64,000 nucleotides of DNA from Pseudomonas sp. MM213 (GCF_020423045.1 NZ_CP081943.1:5332001-5396000), one strand, 5' to 3'. Counted from the stretch's first letter, positions 26,652 to 37,361 are shown. Program-made: numbers and translations. Notes: generated from the sequence alone by a model not told the origin.

Positions 26652-28010
26652 TTAGTGCTTTTCGCCAGCCAGCTTGTGTTCCAGGTAGTGAATGTTCACA
26701 CCACCTTTGCAGAAGCCTTCATCGCGGGTCAGGTCGCGGTGCAGCGGGATGTTGGTCTTGATCCCGTCGACAACGATTTCGTCCAGCGCATTGCGCATGC
26801 GCGCCATGGCTTCGTCACGGGTTGCGCCGTAGGTGATCAGCTTGCCGATCAACGAATCGTAGTTCGGCGGAACGGCATAACCGCTGTACAGGTGCGAATC
26901 GACGCGAACGCCGTTGCCGCCTGGAGCGTGGAAATGCTTGACCGTGCCCGGGCTTGGCATGAAGGTTTTCGGGTCTTCGGCGTTGATCCGGCATTCCAGC
27001 GCGTGACCGCGGATGACTACGTCATCCTGGGTGAACGACAGCTTGTTGCCGGCGGCGATGCTGAGCATCTCCTTGACGATGTCGATACCGGTGACCATTT
27101 CCGAAACCGGGTGCTCTACCTGGACACGAGTGTTCATCTCGATGAAGTAGAAGTGACCGTTTTCGTAAAGGAACTCAAAGGTGCCGGCGCCGCGGTAGCC
27201 GATGTCGATGCATGCCTTGACGCAGCGAGCGAGGACTTCCTGACGTGCTTTCTCGTCGATGCCCGGTGCCGGCGCTTCTTCGAGAACCTTCTGGTGACGA
27301 CGTTGCAGCGAGCAATCGCGGTCGCCCAGATGAATGGCGTGACCCTGGCCGTCGGAAAGTACCTGGACTTCCACGTGACGTGGGTTGGTCAGGAATTTTT
27401 CCAGATAGACCATCGGGTTGCCGAACGCCGCGCCGGCTTCGGAGCGGGTCAGTTTCGCCGAGGAGATCAGGTCTTCTTCGCTATGCACAACGCGCATGCC
27501 GCGACCACCACCGCCGCCAGCGGCTTTGATGATCACCGGGTAACCGACTTCGCGACCGATGCGCAGAGCGGTTTCTTCGTCTTCCGGCAGCGGGCCGTCA
27601 GAGCCCGGAACGGTTGGAACGCCAGCAGCGATCATCGCGTGCTTGGCCGATACCTTGTCGCCCATCAGGCGAATGGTGTCGGCTTTCGGACCAATGAAGG
27701 CGAAGCCGGAGTTCTCGACCTGCTCAGCGAAATCAGCGTTTTCCGCAAGGAAACCGTAGCCTGGGTGAATGGCGGTGGCGCCGGTCACTTCAGCCGCGGC
27801 GATGATTGCCGGGATGTGCAGGTAAGAGTGGGCGGCCGAGGCCGGACCGATGCAGACGGACTCGTCTGCCAGGCCCAGGTGCATCAGCTCTTTGTCGGCC
27901 TTGGAGTAAACGGCGACGGTCTTGATGCCCATCTCTTTGCAGGCACGCAGAATCCGCAGTGCGATCTCACCGCGGTTGGCGATCAGAACTTTTTCCAACT
28001 TCGCAGTCAT
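26652..28010 (-). CDS. accC: Acetyl-CoA carboxylase biotin carboxylase AccC
   Basis: 452 residues, family length. It carboxylates biotin on AccB with ATP and bicarbonate, the first step of fatty acid synthesis. Seen: [46 protein letters not shown] (ATP-grasp), [20 protein letters not shown] and [16 protein letters not shown]. The ATG at 28010 has GCGGAG upstream. accB lies 17 bp upstream in the same operon. Confidence 0.98.
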   Translation of the reverse strand: MTAKLEKVLIANRGEIALRILRACKEMGIKTVAVYSKADKELMHLGLADESVCIGPASAAHSYLHIPAIIAAAEVTGATAIHPGYGFLAENADFAEQVENSGFAFIGPKADTIRLMGDKVSAKHAMIAAGVPTVPGSDGPLPEDEETALRIGREVGYPVIIKAAGGGGGRGMRVVHSEEDLISSAKLTRSEAGAAFGNPMVYLEKFLTNPRHVEVQVLSDGQGHAIHLGDRDCSLQRRHQKVLEEAPAPGIDEKARQEVLARCVKACIDIGYRGAGTFEFLYENGHFYFIEMNTRVQVEHPVSEMVTGIDIVKEMLSIAAGNKLSFTQDDVVIRGHALECRINAEDPKTFMPSPGTVKHFHAPGGNGVRVDSHLYSGYAVPPNYDSLIGKLITYGATRDEAMARMRNALDEIVVDGIKTNIPLHRDLTRDEGFCKGGVNIHYLEHKLAGEKH

Positions 28011-28027
28011 CAAAGTTTCTCCGCGGT

Positions 28028-28492
28028 TCAAACGATGGTGAACAGCGGTTGGTCGTACTCAACCGGCTGGCCGTCTTCGACGAGGATGGATTCGATCACA
28101 CCGCTGGTTTCAGCTTCGATGTGGTTCATCATCTTCATGGCTTCGACGATGCACAGGGTGTCGCCTTTCTTCACGGTCTGGCCGACTTCAACGAAGGACG
28201 GCGAGCTTGGCGAAGATTTGCGATAGAAGGTGCCGACCATTGGCGAACGGGCAACGGCGCCGTTCAGGGCAGGGGCGGACGGTGCAGCAGGAGCGGCAGC
28301 GGCGGCAACCGGGGCAGCAGCGGCAGGCGCTGGAGCCGGAGCGTGCATTGGCGCCGGAGCGTAGTATTGCTGAGCCGGGGTTTTGCTATGGCGGCTGATG
28401 CGAACGGACTCTTCGCCTTCCTTGATCTCGAGCTCGTCGATGCCGGACTCTTCCAGCAGTTCGATCAGTTTCTTAACTTTACGGATATCCAT
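28028..28492 (-). CDS. accB: Biotin carboxyl carrier protein AccB
   Basis: 154 residues. The N-terminal [20 protein letters not shown] is typical. It is followed by an Ala/Pro-rich flexible linker (about 45-80) and the biotinyl domain with [12 protein letters not shown], where the Lys carries biotin. It forms the accB-accC operon, with aroQ 24 bp upstream. Confidence 0.98.
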   Translation of the reverse strand: MDIRKVKKLIELLEESGIDELEIKEGEESVRISRHSKTPAQQYYAPAPMHAPAPAPAAAAPVAAAAAPAAPSAPALNGAVARSPMVGTFYRKSSPSSPSFVEVGQTVKKGDTLCIVEAMKMMNHIEAETSGVIESILVEDGQPVEYDQPLFTIV

Positions 28493-28516
28493 GAATCATC
28501 AACTCCCAAGGGTCGG

Positions 28517-28972
28517 TCAGGGGCGTATAGCTTGTTGTTCAAGCTGCTCTAGTGCAGCCTCCAGGGCCAGTCGATAACCGCTGGCGCCAAGGCCGCAGAT
28601 CACTCCCACCGCTACGTCGGAGAAGTAAGAGTGATGGCGGAAAGGTTCGCGTTTGTGCACGTTAGACAAATGCACTTCGATGAATGGGATGCTCACCGCC
28701 AGCAGCGCGTCACGTAATGCGACACTTGTGTGTGTAAAAGCTGCTGGATTGATCAGAATGAAGTCCACACCTTCGCTGCGGGCAGCGTGGATGCGGTCGA
28801 TCAATTCGTACTCGGCGTTGCTTTGCAGGTGCAGCAAATGATGGCCGGCTTCACGAGCGCGGCGTTCCAGGTCCTGATTGATCTGCGCCAGTGTCGTAGC
28901 GCCATAGGTGCCCGGTTCACGGGTGCCGAGCATGTTCAGGTTGGGGCCGTGCAGAACCAATAGGGTCGCCAT
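28517..28972 (-). CDS. aroQ: Type II 3-dehydroquinate dehydratase AroQ
   Basis: 151 residues. It dehydrates 3-dehydroquinate in the shikimate pathway. Motifs: [51 protein letters not shown] (catalytic His) and [15 protein letters not shown]. The ATG at 28972 has GAGGAACAGCAG upstream; an ATG 27 nt earlier is less likely. The aroQ-accB-accC order is conserved in gamma-proteobacteria. Confidence 0.97.
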   Translation of the reverse strand: MATLLVLHGPNLNMLGTREPGTYGATTLAQINQDLERRAREAGHHLLHLQSNAEYELIDRIHAARSEGVDFILINPAAFTHTSVALRDALLAVSIPFIEVHLSNVHKREPFRHHSYFSDVAVGVICGLGASGYRLALEAALEQLEQQAIRP

Positions 28973-29103
28973 CTGCTGTTCCTCGTTATCCGTGTGCATT
29001 TGTCAGAACCCGGCGACTATGCCGCAAAGCCTTTGTGACTGTCCAGTTCTATGCAATAGCCAGCACGATGGCCGATGTTTGCGCGAAATATGTGACCGGG
29101 TGA

Positions 29104-30843
29104 TTAAATCCGGTCATTTGCTTTGGATACACGTTCGGCGAAGTCCGTGGCGCTGATTTCGCCGATCACTCGTACATCGGCGCGTTCGACACCGTCCTTG
29201 CCGAAAAACATCAGCGCCGGTGGGCCGAATAGTGTGTAGCGGTCGAGGAGTGCGCGTTGCTCGGCGTTGCTGGCGGTGATGTCGAAGCGAATCAGCCGAT
29301 ACCCCTTGAGGCGTTCGACGACCTGCGCGTCGTTAAGCACTTTGTGTTCGATGACTTTGCAGCTGATGCACCAGTCGGCGTACCAGTCGAGCAGCAGCGG
29401 GGTGCCGGAGGATTTGGCTTCGGCGAGGACGTGATCGAGTTCTGCCGGAGTCGTGACGGTTTGCCAGTCGCTGGTGTTTTGCGACTGCTCATTGTTGCTG
29501 ACGACACGCGGCTGGCCGATTGGATTGAACGGATCGGTCTGGCCACTGAAGGCGCCATACCAACAGGCCAGTGCATAAAACAGCAGGAACATCCCGAGCA
29601 ACTGACCCAGGCGTTTTCGCGGAGGTTTGTAGACGAACTCCAGCGCGCCCATGAACAAACCGACACCACCGGCCAGCAAGCCGATCAGCAACAAAGTGAT
29701 CTGCCCCGGCAGCACGCGACTGAGCAGGCCGATCGCCAGACCCAGCAACAACACGCCAATCGCGTTTTTCACGTAGACCAGCCATGGTCCGCTTTTCGGC
29801 AGCCAGGCGGCGCCGCCAGTGGCCACCAGCAACAGCGGTGCGCCCATGCCGAGGCCGAGCATGAACAGTTTCAAGCCGCCGCCCAACGCATCGCCACTGG
29901 CGCTGATGTACAGCAGCGCGCCGGCCAGCGGTGCCGAGACGCAGGGTGAAACCAACAGACTGGAAACCACGCCCAGCACCGCCGCGCCCCACAACGAACC
30001 GCCTTCGGTGCGCCCGGCAATTCGGTCCAGCCGACTGCTGATCGCGTGCGGCAACTTGAGTTCGAAGACACCGAACATCGCCAGGGCAAACAGCGCAAAA
30101 AACATTGCGAACGGCACCAGCACCCACGCCGATTGCAGCCGCGCCTGAAGGTTGAGCTGCGCGCCGAACATCCCCATCAACGCACCGAGCAGGGCGAAGC
30201 AGGCGGCCATCGGCAGCACGTAAGCGAGCGACAGGTTGAAGCCGCGCAAGCCACCCACCTGGCCACGCAACACCACGCCGGAGAGGATCGGCAGCATCGG
30301 CAACACGCAAGGGGTGAAGGTCAGGCCAAGGCCCGCAAGGAAGAATAATGCCAGCTCCCGCCAGCTCCAACTCGTGGTGGCGCCGCCACTGCCGTCGATA
30401 CTCAGGCGTTCGGTCTCGGGCGGATAGCACAGGCCTTTGTCGGCACACCCTTGATAGGTCACCGCCAGCGTGAAGGCGCGTTGATCGCTGCGCGGCAGTT
30501 CGACATCGAGAATCCCGTGGTAAACCTCGACGTCGCCGAAGTACTCATCGTGCTTCTGCTCGCCTTTGGGCAGCTGTGCCGGGCCGACTACGATCTCGGC
30601 AGGGTCGGCGCGAAACTGAAAGCGATGGCGGTAGAGGTAATAACCCTCGGTGGCGACAAAACGCAGCTTGATCGATTGTGGCGTGCTGTCTATCAGGCTC
30701 AGTTGAAAGGCTTCGCGCACCGGCAGGAAGTCGGCGCTGTTGTTGATCGAGCCCAGGGTGGAACTGGGTCGACTCTCCAGCAAACCGGCGGCGGTGGCCG
30801 GCAGGGCGAGCACTAAAAGCAGCAGGCAGAGCAAACGGCGCAT
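29104..30843 (-). CDS. dsbD: Thiol:disulfide interchange protein DsbD
   Basis: 579 residues. Signal peptide (RRLLCLLLLVLALPATAA), an N-terminal periplasmic DsbD-alpha domain with CADKGLCYPPETE, eight membrane helices carrying TPCVLPMLPI and SPCVSAPLAGA (the redox Cys pair in the membrane), and a C-terminal thioredoxin domain with YADWCISCKVIE. DsbD moves electrons from cytoplasmic thioredoxin to periplasmic DsbC/DsbG and cytochrome c maturation. A second ATG at 30873 would add ten residues. The alternative name is dipZ. Confidence 0.95.
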   Translation of the reverse strand: MRRLLCLLLLVLALPATAAGLLESRPSSTLGSINNSADFLPVREAFQLSLIDSTPQSIKLRFVATEGYYLYRHRFQFRADPAEIVVGPAQLPKGEQKHDEYFGDVEVYHGILDVELPRSDQRAFTLAVTYQGCADKGLCYPPETERLSIDGSGGATTSWSWRELALFFLAGLGLTFTPCVLPMLPILSGVVLRGQVGGLRGFNLSLAYVLPMAACFALLGALMGMFGAQLNLQARLQSAWVLVPFAMFFALFALAMFGVFELKLPHAISSRLDRIAGRTEGGSLWGAAVLGVVSSLLVSPCVSAPLAGALLYISASGDALGGGLKLFMLGLGMGAPLLLVATGGAAWLPKSGPWLVYVKNAIGVLLLGLAIGLLSRVLPGQITLLLIGLLAGGVGLFMGALEFVYKPPRKRLGQLLGMFLLFYALACWYGAFSGQTDPFNPIGQPRVVSNNEQSQNTSDWQTVTTPAELDHVLAEAKSSGTPLLLDWYADWCISCKVIEHKVLNDAQVVERLKGYRLIRFDITASNAEQRALLDRYTLFGPPALMFFGKDGVERADVRVIGEISATDFAERVSKANDRI

Positions 30844-30906
30844 GACGATCTCGCGTATCGGAATTGGGGGCATGATAGCGGACAGTTGCACGGATTGCCC
30901 CGCCCC

Positions 30907-30997
30907 TGTAGGAGCGAGGCTTGCCCGCGAAGAACGATGACACGGTTCGCCTGATAAACCGTGTCGTTTGGTTCGCGGGCAAGCCTCGCTCCTACAG
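30907..30997. repeat. REP doublet, head-to-head
   Basis: Inverted REP copies flank a CGACACGGTTT-like inner stem in the gap between dsbD and the chemoreceptor gene. Confidence 0.85.
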
Positions 30998-31012
30998 GTA
31001 TGTGGTGGTCTG

Positions 31013-32958
31013 TCAGACGCGGAATGCCTGAACGGCCGTATGCAACCGCCCGCCCAATACCAACAAATGCTCGCCTTGCTCACGCCCCTCACCGATACGC
31101 AGCAAGTTATCCCCGCCCAATTGGTGAATCCGCTCACTGTGATCGCGGATTTCGCTGACGGCTCCGCTCTGCTGAGCCGTGACATCGGCAATGCGTACGG
31201 CGGTGTCGGAAATCGTCTGGATCGCCCCGACGATTTTATCCAGCGCACCGTCGGCCGCCTGGGCCTGATTGGCTGTCGCCTCCGCGTGTTCAACCTGCGC
31301 TCGCATGCCTTCCACCGACTCTCGGGCCGCTGTCTGCAGCCCGGCGATCAAGTTCTGGATCTCCGCCGTAGCGCCTGCGGTGCGCTGCGCCAATGACCGA
31401 ACCTCTTCCGCCACGACGGCAAACCCGCGTCCCATTTCCCCGGCGCGGGCCGCTTCGATGGCGGCGTTCAGGGCCAGCAGGTTGGTCTGGTCGGCAATCG
31501 AGCGGATCACCGTCAGCACGCCGCCGATGGTGGCGGACTCCTCTGCCAGGTGTTCGATCATCTGTGCATTGCTTTGTACTTCGCCCACCAGCGCATGCAG
31601 CCCGGTGAGGCTCAATCCGATGACTTTCTGTCCATGTTCCACCGCCAATCCAGCATGGCGGCTGGCGTCGGCAGCCTGGCTGGCATCGCCGGCGACTTGT
31701 TGAATGGTCGCTTCCAGTTCACCGAGGGAGTCGCGGATCAACGCGGTGTCACCCGCCTGATGTTCGGCGCCGCTGTGCAAATCATTGCTCAACTCGGCCA
31801 GGGTGCGGCTGCTGCCGGCAACCTGCTCGGCGTTGAGGCGAATGGTTCCGACCAGATCGACGAGGTAGGCGCGCAGTCGATTGAGCGAGGCCTGGATGTC
31901 ATGCAGTTCGCGATTGGTCTTGCCCAATTCGATGTCGCGGCTGAAGTCGCCTTCGGCCCAGGTCGAGAGTGCTGGCGCGAGGTTGGTCAGCGTTCGGGCC
32001 AGGCGCCGCTGCAGGGTGTCGATGAGTAATGCGATCAGCAGAATCAGGCCGATCATCACCCCTTGCATCAGCCGCACTTCGCTCTGGATCTGCCCGTGCT
32101 GGGCACGGACTACCGGTTCCAGCCCGGCGATGGACTGTTGCACGGCAGCGATTTTCTGGTGAGTCGCGGCGCTGAGGTCGGCGCGTTTCTGGATCTGCTC
32201 GCGGGTGCGCGCCAGCTCTGCGGGATAGCGCGTGAGCAGGCCGTTGAGCTCGCGCTTGAGGCCGACGCCGGCATCTTCCGCAACGGTTTTTTCGGTGTTC
32301 TCCAGGCCCATCATTGCAGCGAAATCGTCGGTGCCCGATTCACTTTTACTGGTCACGCCCAAGAGCGGCAAGGCGTTCAGAAGCTCGGCTTGCGTGCGGA
32401 TGTTGGTGACTTCGCGCTCGACATCGGCGGCCAGTTCGCTGCGACCGCTGCTGACCAGTTTGTCCCGCGCCAAAGAGAGTTTGCCCAGGTGTTGGGAGGC
32501 TGCGAGCAATGGCGTCAGATAGTTCGCGTTGCTGCTGGCGTATTGACTCAACTGGTCGAGGCTGGCGCCGAGTTCGCGTTCGGCTTGCAGCAACAACGCC
32601 TGAGGATCGCCCGCAAGTTTGCCAGCGGCCAACAGGTCGGTTTTGCTGAATTCATCCAGGTTCGACAGGCTCGGCCGCAAGCTGTCGGCCAACGTCGGCG
32701 GTAACTCGGCGAGTTCCTTTTGCAGGCCGTCGATGGCTTGGCTGGCGCTGCTCAGGCGCAGCGCATCGCCGCTGGCCAGGTAGTCCTCGATGTTGCGCGC
32801 CACTTCATTCTGGAATTGCTGGGACAACCCGAGGTAGCGCTCCATCAATAGATAGGGGCGCTCCAGGGTTTTTGCGACCACCAAAGCGTGGCGCCGAGGG
32901 CCACGCACACGGCGACTAAAAGGAGGGTGTTGAGATTGGTCAGCAGCTTCAGGCGCAT
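31013..32958 (-). pseudogene. Methyl-accepting chemotaxis protein (CtpL-type) with a 5' frameshift
   Basis: The main reading frame (31013-32908) encodes a chemoreceptor with a long helical sensor region, one membrane helix ([13 protein letters not shown]), a HAMP region and an MCP signalling domain with the hairpin [20 protein letters not shown]. It has no ATG and no first membrane helix. Upstream, in another frame, an ATG at 32958 encodes [27 protein letters not shown], an ideal first helix. The frames would join as WWSQKTLERPY if the A5 run (32869-32873, T on plus) had six bases. So the gene is broken by a 1-base loss, or the assembly has an error. The position between dsbD and gcbA matches ctpL of P. 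aeruginosa, a phosphate-related receptor. Confidence 0.8.
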
Positions 32959-33010
32959 CAAGGGACTACCAACGGCGAAATGGTAAGTGCCTGAAGTTAT
33001 TGCGTTTCTG

Positions 33011-34681
33011 TTACAGGGTTATGACTGAATGGGTCGATTCCGATGAAAAAGTGGCACTTTGCTTTGATGTCCGTGCGGCTTGTACGCGGTTGCGTCCGGC
33101 ATGCTTGGCACGGTACAGCGCCTCGTCTGCCTGGCTGGCCATCATCAAGCCGTCGGAGTCTTCGCACAGCTCGACCACCCCGGCGCTGAACGTGCACCAG
33201 AGGTCCTGGGGCTGAGCGGGGTAATGGATTTCGGCGAAGCGCTGACGGATTTCGTCGAGGACTTTGCAGGCCGCTTCGATATCGGTGTCCGGCATGACGA
33301 TGGCAAACTCTTCACCGCCGTAGCGGCCGATGAAATCGGTCTTGCGCAATCGTTGCTTGAGGAACAGCGCCAGGCTCTTGATCACACGGTCGCCCATGGG
33401 GTGGCCGTGGCTGTCGTTGACCCGTTTGAAGTGGTCGATGTCGAGCATCGCAAAGCTCAGCGGCTTGCTCTCGCGGCGGGCGCGGAAGCTGCAGTCTTCG
33501 AGCAATTGCAGAATGTGCGTGTGGTTGTACAGCCCGGTGAGGCTGTCGCGGACCATCCGCGCTTTCAGATTGCGCGCCCGCGCCGCGCGGTTGCGCACGG
33601 TGGTGATCAGGTGCCGGGGCTTGATCGGTTTGGTCAGGAAGTCGTCGCCGCCCTCGCTCATGGCGTCGAGCTGCTTGTCCAGATCGTCTTCGGCCGACAG
33701 GTAAATGATCGGCACGCTGACATAGCGGTCATTGTGGCGGATCACTTTGGCCAGTTCCGTACCGGTGCAGGCCGGCATGTACATGTCGAGAATGATCAGG
33801 TCGGGCTGGAAATCCGCCAGTTCGGCCATGGCCTGGATCGGCTCGATCAAGGTGCGCGTGACGATCCCGGCGCTGTTGAGCAGGCGCTCGGTGTGCAAGG
33901 CCTGGGCGCGGGAATCGTCGATGATCAGCACTTTATAAGGTTCGTACTGCGCGACGCAGGTCAGGACTTCGATTTTCTCCAGCAGGCTCGAGGCTTCGAG
34001 GGTGCCGGTGAGAAACTCCTGGCCACCGGCACGCACGGCGGCGAGGCGGGTCGGGGTGTCGGTTTCGAGCAGGCTGAAAAACAGCAACGGCAACGGTTCA
34101 TCCAGGCCGACCTGGGCTTCGGCGGCCAGTTTCAGGCCGACGCCGGGGCCGCTGAAGTCCACGTCCATGACAATCGCGGCAGGCAAACGCTCGACCATCG
34201 AGGAGCGAAACGCCGACACGCTGTCGAGGGACTGGGCGCTGAGGCCGAAAAATTCCAGTTGTTTGGCCAGTCGCTCGGCACGGTCGTGATCCTGCAGCAT
34301 CACGTAGATCGGCTTGCGCAACGGCGGCAGGAAGGTTTGTTCGAGCTGATCGCCATGGCGCAGGCCGGTACGCGACAGGCGCTGCATCAAGCGATTGAGG
34401 TCAGTGATCAGGCCGCTGCTGAGGCGTCCGCGATTGGCGTCGACAGCCTCCAGCGACTGGCCGATGTGGCGTGCCAGTTGCGTGTGTTCCGGTTGTTCGA
34501 AGCGCTCGGCGAAACGCAGCAGGCGCAGGTTGGCTTCACTCAGTTCCGATAAGTCGGTGGTGGACCACTCACTGCGTTGCAGGCGCTGCCAGATCTCAAG
34601 AATTTGACGTGCCTGATGAATTACCCGCTGGGCAAAGTGGTGCTTGAGGCGCTCACGGCTGGGGTCTTCTGGCTCGGTCAT
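33011..34681 (-). CDS. gcbA: Diguanylate cyclase GcbA
   Basis: 556 residues. A helical N-terminal region (1-120), a degenerate receiver (125-240), an intact receiver (250-370, VLIIDDS and acceptor D299) and a C-terminal GGDEF domain with RYGGEEF (455-459). The allosteric I-site RxxD is present as RKTD (446-449), five residues before the active site. It makes c-di-GMP from GTP. Orthologs (PA4843, P. fluorescens gcbA) promote surface attachment and are reported to affect biofilm dispersion. The ATG at 34681 opens the gene; the receptor gene is downstream. Confidence 0.9.
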   Translation of the reverse strand: MTEPEDPSRERLKHHFAQRVIHQARQILEIWQRLQRSEWSTTDLSELSEANLRLLRFAERFEQPEHTQLARHIGQSLEAVDANRGRLSSGLITDLNRLMQRLSRTGLRHGDQLEQTFLPPLRKPIYVMLQDHDRAERLAKQLEFFGLSAQSLDSVSAFRSSMVERLPAAIVMDVDFSGPGVGLKLAAEAQVGLDEPLPLLFFSLLETDTPTRLAAVRAGGQEFLTGTLEASSLLEKIEVLTCVAQYEPYKVLIIDDSRAQALHTERLLNSAGIVTRTLIEPIQAMAELADFQPDLIILDMYMPACTGTELAKVIRHNDRYVSVPIIYLSAEDDLDKQLDAMSEGGDDFLTKPIKPRHLITTVRNRAARARNLKARMVRDSLTGLYNHTHILQLLEDCSFRARRESKPLSFAMLDIDHFKRVNDSHGHPMGDRVIKSLALFLKQRLRKTDFIGRYGGEEFAIVMPDTDIEAACKVLDEIRQRFAEIHYPAQPQDLWCTFSAGVVELCEDSDGLMMASQADEALYRAKHAGRNRVQAARTSKQSATFSSESTHSVITL

Positions 34682-34996
34682 ATCCTGACTACTAGTTAGG
34701 GTGCATGCTGAGATCGACTGGTGGCTCTATGCTAGCACCTCTTTTCAGTCGCATGAGTGTCGTATGTCAATAATCTGCAATGCGACGTCATTCAGTTTCT
34801 GACTGGCGGGTCTGAAAATGTGTGTCGGTGATCTGGCATTACCCATGATCAGGGCCTCTCCTGCCTGTTTTCGCGAATCGTCTGTCATCCCGGCGAGCGA
34901 TACTTGTCAGGGAGTTCTGATTTTTCGCCGGCAGACTTGAACCGGATTTTCGGCTGGTAGGGTGTCAGGGAAACCCTTAGATGCCATCGGCCCATT
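34682..34996. other. Intergenic region between divergent gcbA and the T6SS-type operon
   Basis: 315 bp without a convincing gene. A TTGACA (minus strand, about 34769-34774) could be part of the gcbA promoter, with a TAGCAT box nearer the gene but at poor spacing. No operator-like palindrome stands out. The start region of the next operon lacks a clear ribosome site. Confidence 0.5.
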
Positions 34997-36148
34997 ATGA
35001 CCCAGTGTTTCAAAGAACATCCCAGCGACGAGCAGCGGCTGAATCACAACAGCACGCCCGTTGCTGATTGTGAATGCAAAGAGGAACTGCTCTATGGGAG
35101 CAAGACGTTTGTTACCGACGTCCCGATTCTGACGTGCGCGTGCCTATGGCGACACTACCAGCGGGAGGCGGAGGACATCGTCGCACCTGGAGGGGTATTG
35201 ATTGCCGACCCTGTTGAGCGCAACCGCGTTATCAACGCTGCGTACGCTCGACTCTGGCTGCACGATTCAAGATTTCAGTGGGCCGGGCTGGCGGCGTTTG
35301 CCTCCAAGCAGGTGGGCTGCGGGTTGCTCCATGCGGCGGACAGTATCGATCTCATTCGCGATGAGCATGAGTCGCGGGAGCGTATGCGAGATAGCCGCCG
35401 AGAGCATGGTTTGCTGACGCCTGACAGGATGGCCGGGCAGGCGGATGAGTTGCGTGAATATAAGGAAGCGGATGCGCGAAATCCGGTGCCCTCTGTGGAT
35501 TTTCATTCAACGGGTGAGGAGCTGTCGCTGGTGCAGCAGCAGTTCAGGCATGTGCACGACATGATGGCGCTGGGGAATACCACGCTGTTTCTGGATGTTT
35601 TTCCGTTGCATGAGTTTTATGCGAAGCGGGGTTTGAGGGAGTTGAAGAAGTGCCTGGACGCCCGGAAGAGAATTTACGGGCATCCGAAGTTCCCGGTGTT
35701 GTGGCCAGCGGGGGAGGAAACGCTGAAGTTCGGGGTGGCTCACTTCGAAATTTTGCTGGGCTTTGAGGCGATAGAGGACGGAGACATCGCCGCAAGTGTT
35801 GAACATTTGGCGCGGCATGAGCAGAACAATATCCTCCAGCCGACGATTTACCAGAACCGTCAATTGGTGGCGTTGCTGCGTGCCAACCACGCTTCCTACG
35901 TCACGGGGTTTCCTTCAGGCGTTGCTCAGGCAATTGAGTTGACGCTTACCAGTCAATGCCAACGTGTCGAGGATGGGCGCACCATCGATTTTGGCGACAA
36001 CCCGTTGGCGGACTTGTCCGACATCAAGCAGCGAATGGCATTCGTGCTGCAGGCCGCCGCACGTTTTGACCAGATGCTCGGGGACCACAACCGTTATGCA
36101 TTGGAGCAGTCGATCAACGAGATCGCAGCAAGCGGTAGTAGTCAATGA
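34997..36148 (+). CDS. DUF2515 family protein, probable T6SS-associated cargo
   Basis: 383 residues, no signal peptide. Resembles DUF2515 proteins (NAAYARLWLHDSRFQWAGLA, FASKQVGCGLLHAA, LFLDVFPLHEFYAKRGL). Its N-terminus holds four cysteines (CF, CECKEE, CACLW). It is the first gene of a four-gene operon that includes hcp; the next gene overlaps by 4 nt. Position upstream of a membrane-anchored protein and Hcp suggests an effector delivered by Hcp, with the next gene as immunity, but this is inference. The ATG at 34997 has no clear ribosome site. Confidence 0.7.
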   Translation: MTQCFKEHPSDEQRLNHNSTPVADCECKEELLYGSKTFVTDVPILTCACLWRHYQREAEDIVAPGGVLIADPVERNRVINAAYARLWLHDSRFQWAGLAAFASKQVGCGLLHAADSIDLIRDEHESRERMRDSRREHGLLTPDRMAGQADELREYKEADARNPVPSVDFHSTGEELSLVQQQFRHVHDMMALGNTTLFLDVFPLHEFYAKRGLRELKKCLDARKRIYGHPKFPVLWPAGEETLKFGVAHFEILLGFEAIEDGDIAASVEHLARHEQNNILQPTIYQNRQLVALLRANHASYVTGFPSGVAQAIELTLTSQCQRVEDGRTIDFGDNPLADLSDIKQRMAFVLQAAARFDQMLGDHNRYALEQSINEIAASGSSQ

Positions 36149-36876
36149 CTCTTCGATCACATTGGTTCGGCTGGCGCTGCGGCGCCTATCTTCTTGTCCT
36201 GGCTGTCCTGGCGTGGGCCTCCATTCAGCAACTGACGCAACCTCTCTGGGATGAACCCGAAATCGTCTTGGAAATAGGCGGGACGTATGAAGATCTACGC
36301 AGAAAATCTTCAGCCCCCTTTAGTCCGGAGATACGCGGACATATCTGGTCCGGTATCCCCATGACCGATGCGAAATTGCGATTCGTCGACCCGCAGTTTG
36401 GGTTCACCACTCCCGCTGCGCGCTTCTTTAGTGTTGGATTTGACGACAACATCATTTTCGGTATCCGCATGTCCCCGCAGATCGAGCCACTACTGCTCGA
36501 TGATGCCCTGGAAGTAGCGCTGGATTTACAAGACCAGTGGCGCGGGGGCGGATGGAGGGTGGCCGGTAGGACACGCTATCCACCCTTTGCCGACACGCCT
36601 GAATGGCGAGCACAGCTGCGAGACAAAGGAGGCTCGGTTTACTGGAAGGCCGGCAAAAAATATCAAGTCTTGATGTACGTCCACCGTTTCAAATACGACC
36701 AACGGCCTGATGAAGAGCGCTACCTCATCACACTGTCGATCAGCAAACCGTGGACGCCTTTCGCAGAAGATGGGGATGAAGACGCTCTAATCGAATTGGA
36801 TCAATCCATCCCGCTCACCCCCTTGTTTCCCAAAAAAACCAAAGGAGCCCCACCATGCCAACTCCCGCCTTCATGA
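36145..36876 (+). CDS. Membrane-anchored protein of the DUF2515-hcp operon
   Basis: 243 residues with a single N-terminal hydrophobic segment (YLLVLAVLAWASIQQL), then a periplasmic domain with no recognised fold (GGTYEDLRRKSS, PQFGFTTPAARFFSVGFDD, TRYPPFADTPEW). The start overlaps the DUF2515 stop in ATGA, and the end overlaps hcp by 22 nt. A periplasmic, membrane-tethered protein coupled to a candidate effector fits an immunity protein, though it could also be part of the cargo. No function is established. Confidence 0.65.
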   Translation: MTLRSHWFGWRCGAYLLVLAVLAWASIQQLTQPLWDEPEIVLEIGGTYEDLRRKSSAPFSPEIRGHIWSGIPMTDAKLRFVDPQFGFTTPAARFFSVGFDDNIIFGIRMSPQIEPLLLDDALEVALDLQDQWRGGGWRVAGRTRYPPFADTPEWRAQLRDKGGSVYWKAGKKYQVLMYVHRFKYDQRPDEERYLITLSISKPWTPFAEDGDEDALIELDQSIPLTPLFPKKTKGAPPCQLPPS

Positions 36877-37361
36877 CCCTCCACGGCGAACACCAAGGCC
36901 TGATCAGCGCTGGTGCTTTTACTGAGGCGTCGGTGGGCAACATCTATCAAAAGGGGCGTGAGGACCAAATCATGATCCAGGCCCTGAGCCACGGGATCTT
37001 CGTACCGAAAGGGTCGGGCGCAGGTCGTCGGATGCACAAGCCCTTGATCGTCACCAAGGCCATCGACAAAGCGACACCGCTGATCAACAACGCTTTATGT
37101 TCTGGAGAATTGCTAAAAATATGCCGCGTCGAGTGGTATCGCACCTCGGCTAAGGGAACCCAGGAACACTTTTATACGATGGAACTGGAAGACGCGGTCA
37201 TCATCGGTGCCGATGTGCTCATGCCCCACTGTCAGGACCCCGACACCGCTTACCTCACTCAACTGGAAAAGGTTCATTTCAGTTACCGGCGAATCTATTG
37301 GCGGCATGAAATCAGCCGAACCATGGGCTCCGATGAGTGGAACACCGAGGTGCCGGGATGA
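36855..37361 (+). CDS. hcp: Type VI secretion tube protein Hcp
   Basis: 168 residues of the Hcp family. Seen: MTLHGEHQGLISAG at the N-terminus, then HGIFVPKGSGAGRRMHKPL, ITKAIDKATP-like segment (VTKAIDKATPLINNAL), and VHFSYRRIYWRHE near the end. Hcp hexamers stack as the inner tube of the T6SS and carry small effectors in the lumen. No sheath, baseplate or ClpV genes are in this window, so this is an orphan hcp serving an apparatus encoded elsewhere. It overlaps both neighbours. Confidence 0.93.
   Translation: MPTPAFMTLHGEHQGLISAGAFTEASVGNIYQKGREDQIMIQALSHGIFVPKGSGAGRRMHKPLIVTKAIDKATPLINNALCSGELLKICRVEWYRTSAKGTQEHFYTMELEDAVIIGADVLMPHCQDPDTAYLTQLEKVHFSYRRIYWRHEISRTMGSDEWNTEVPG

Noticed and set aside
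34981..34999. ATG at 34981 as start of the DUF2515 gene
   Set aside because: It is in a different frame from the long gene and does not open a protein of any length with the family motifs.
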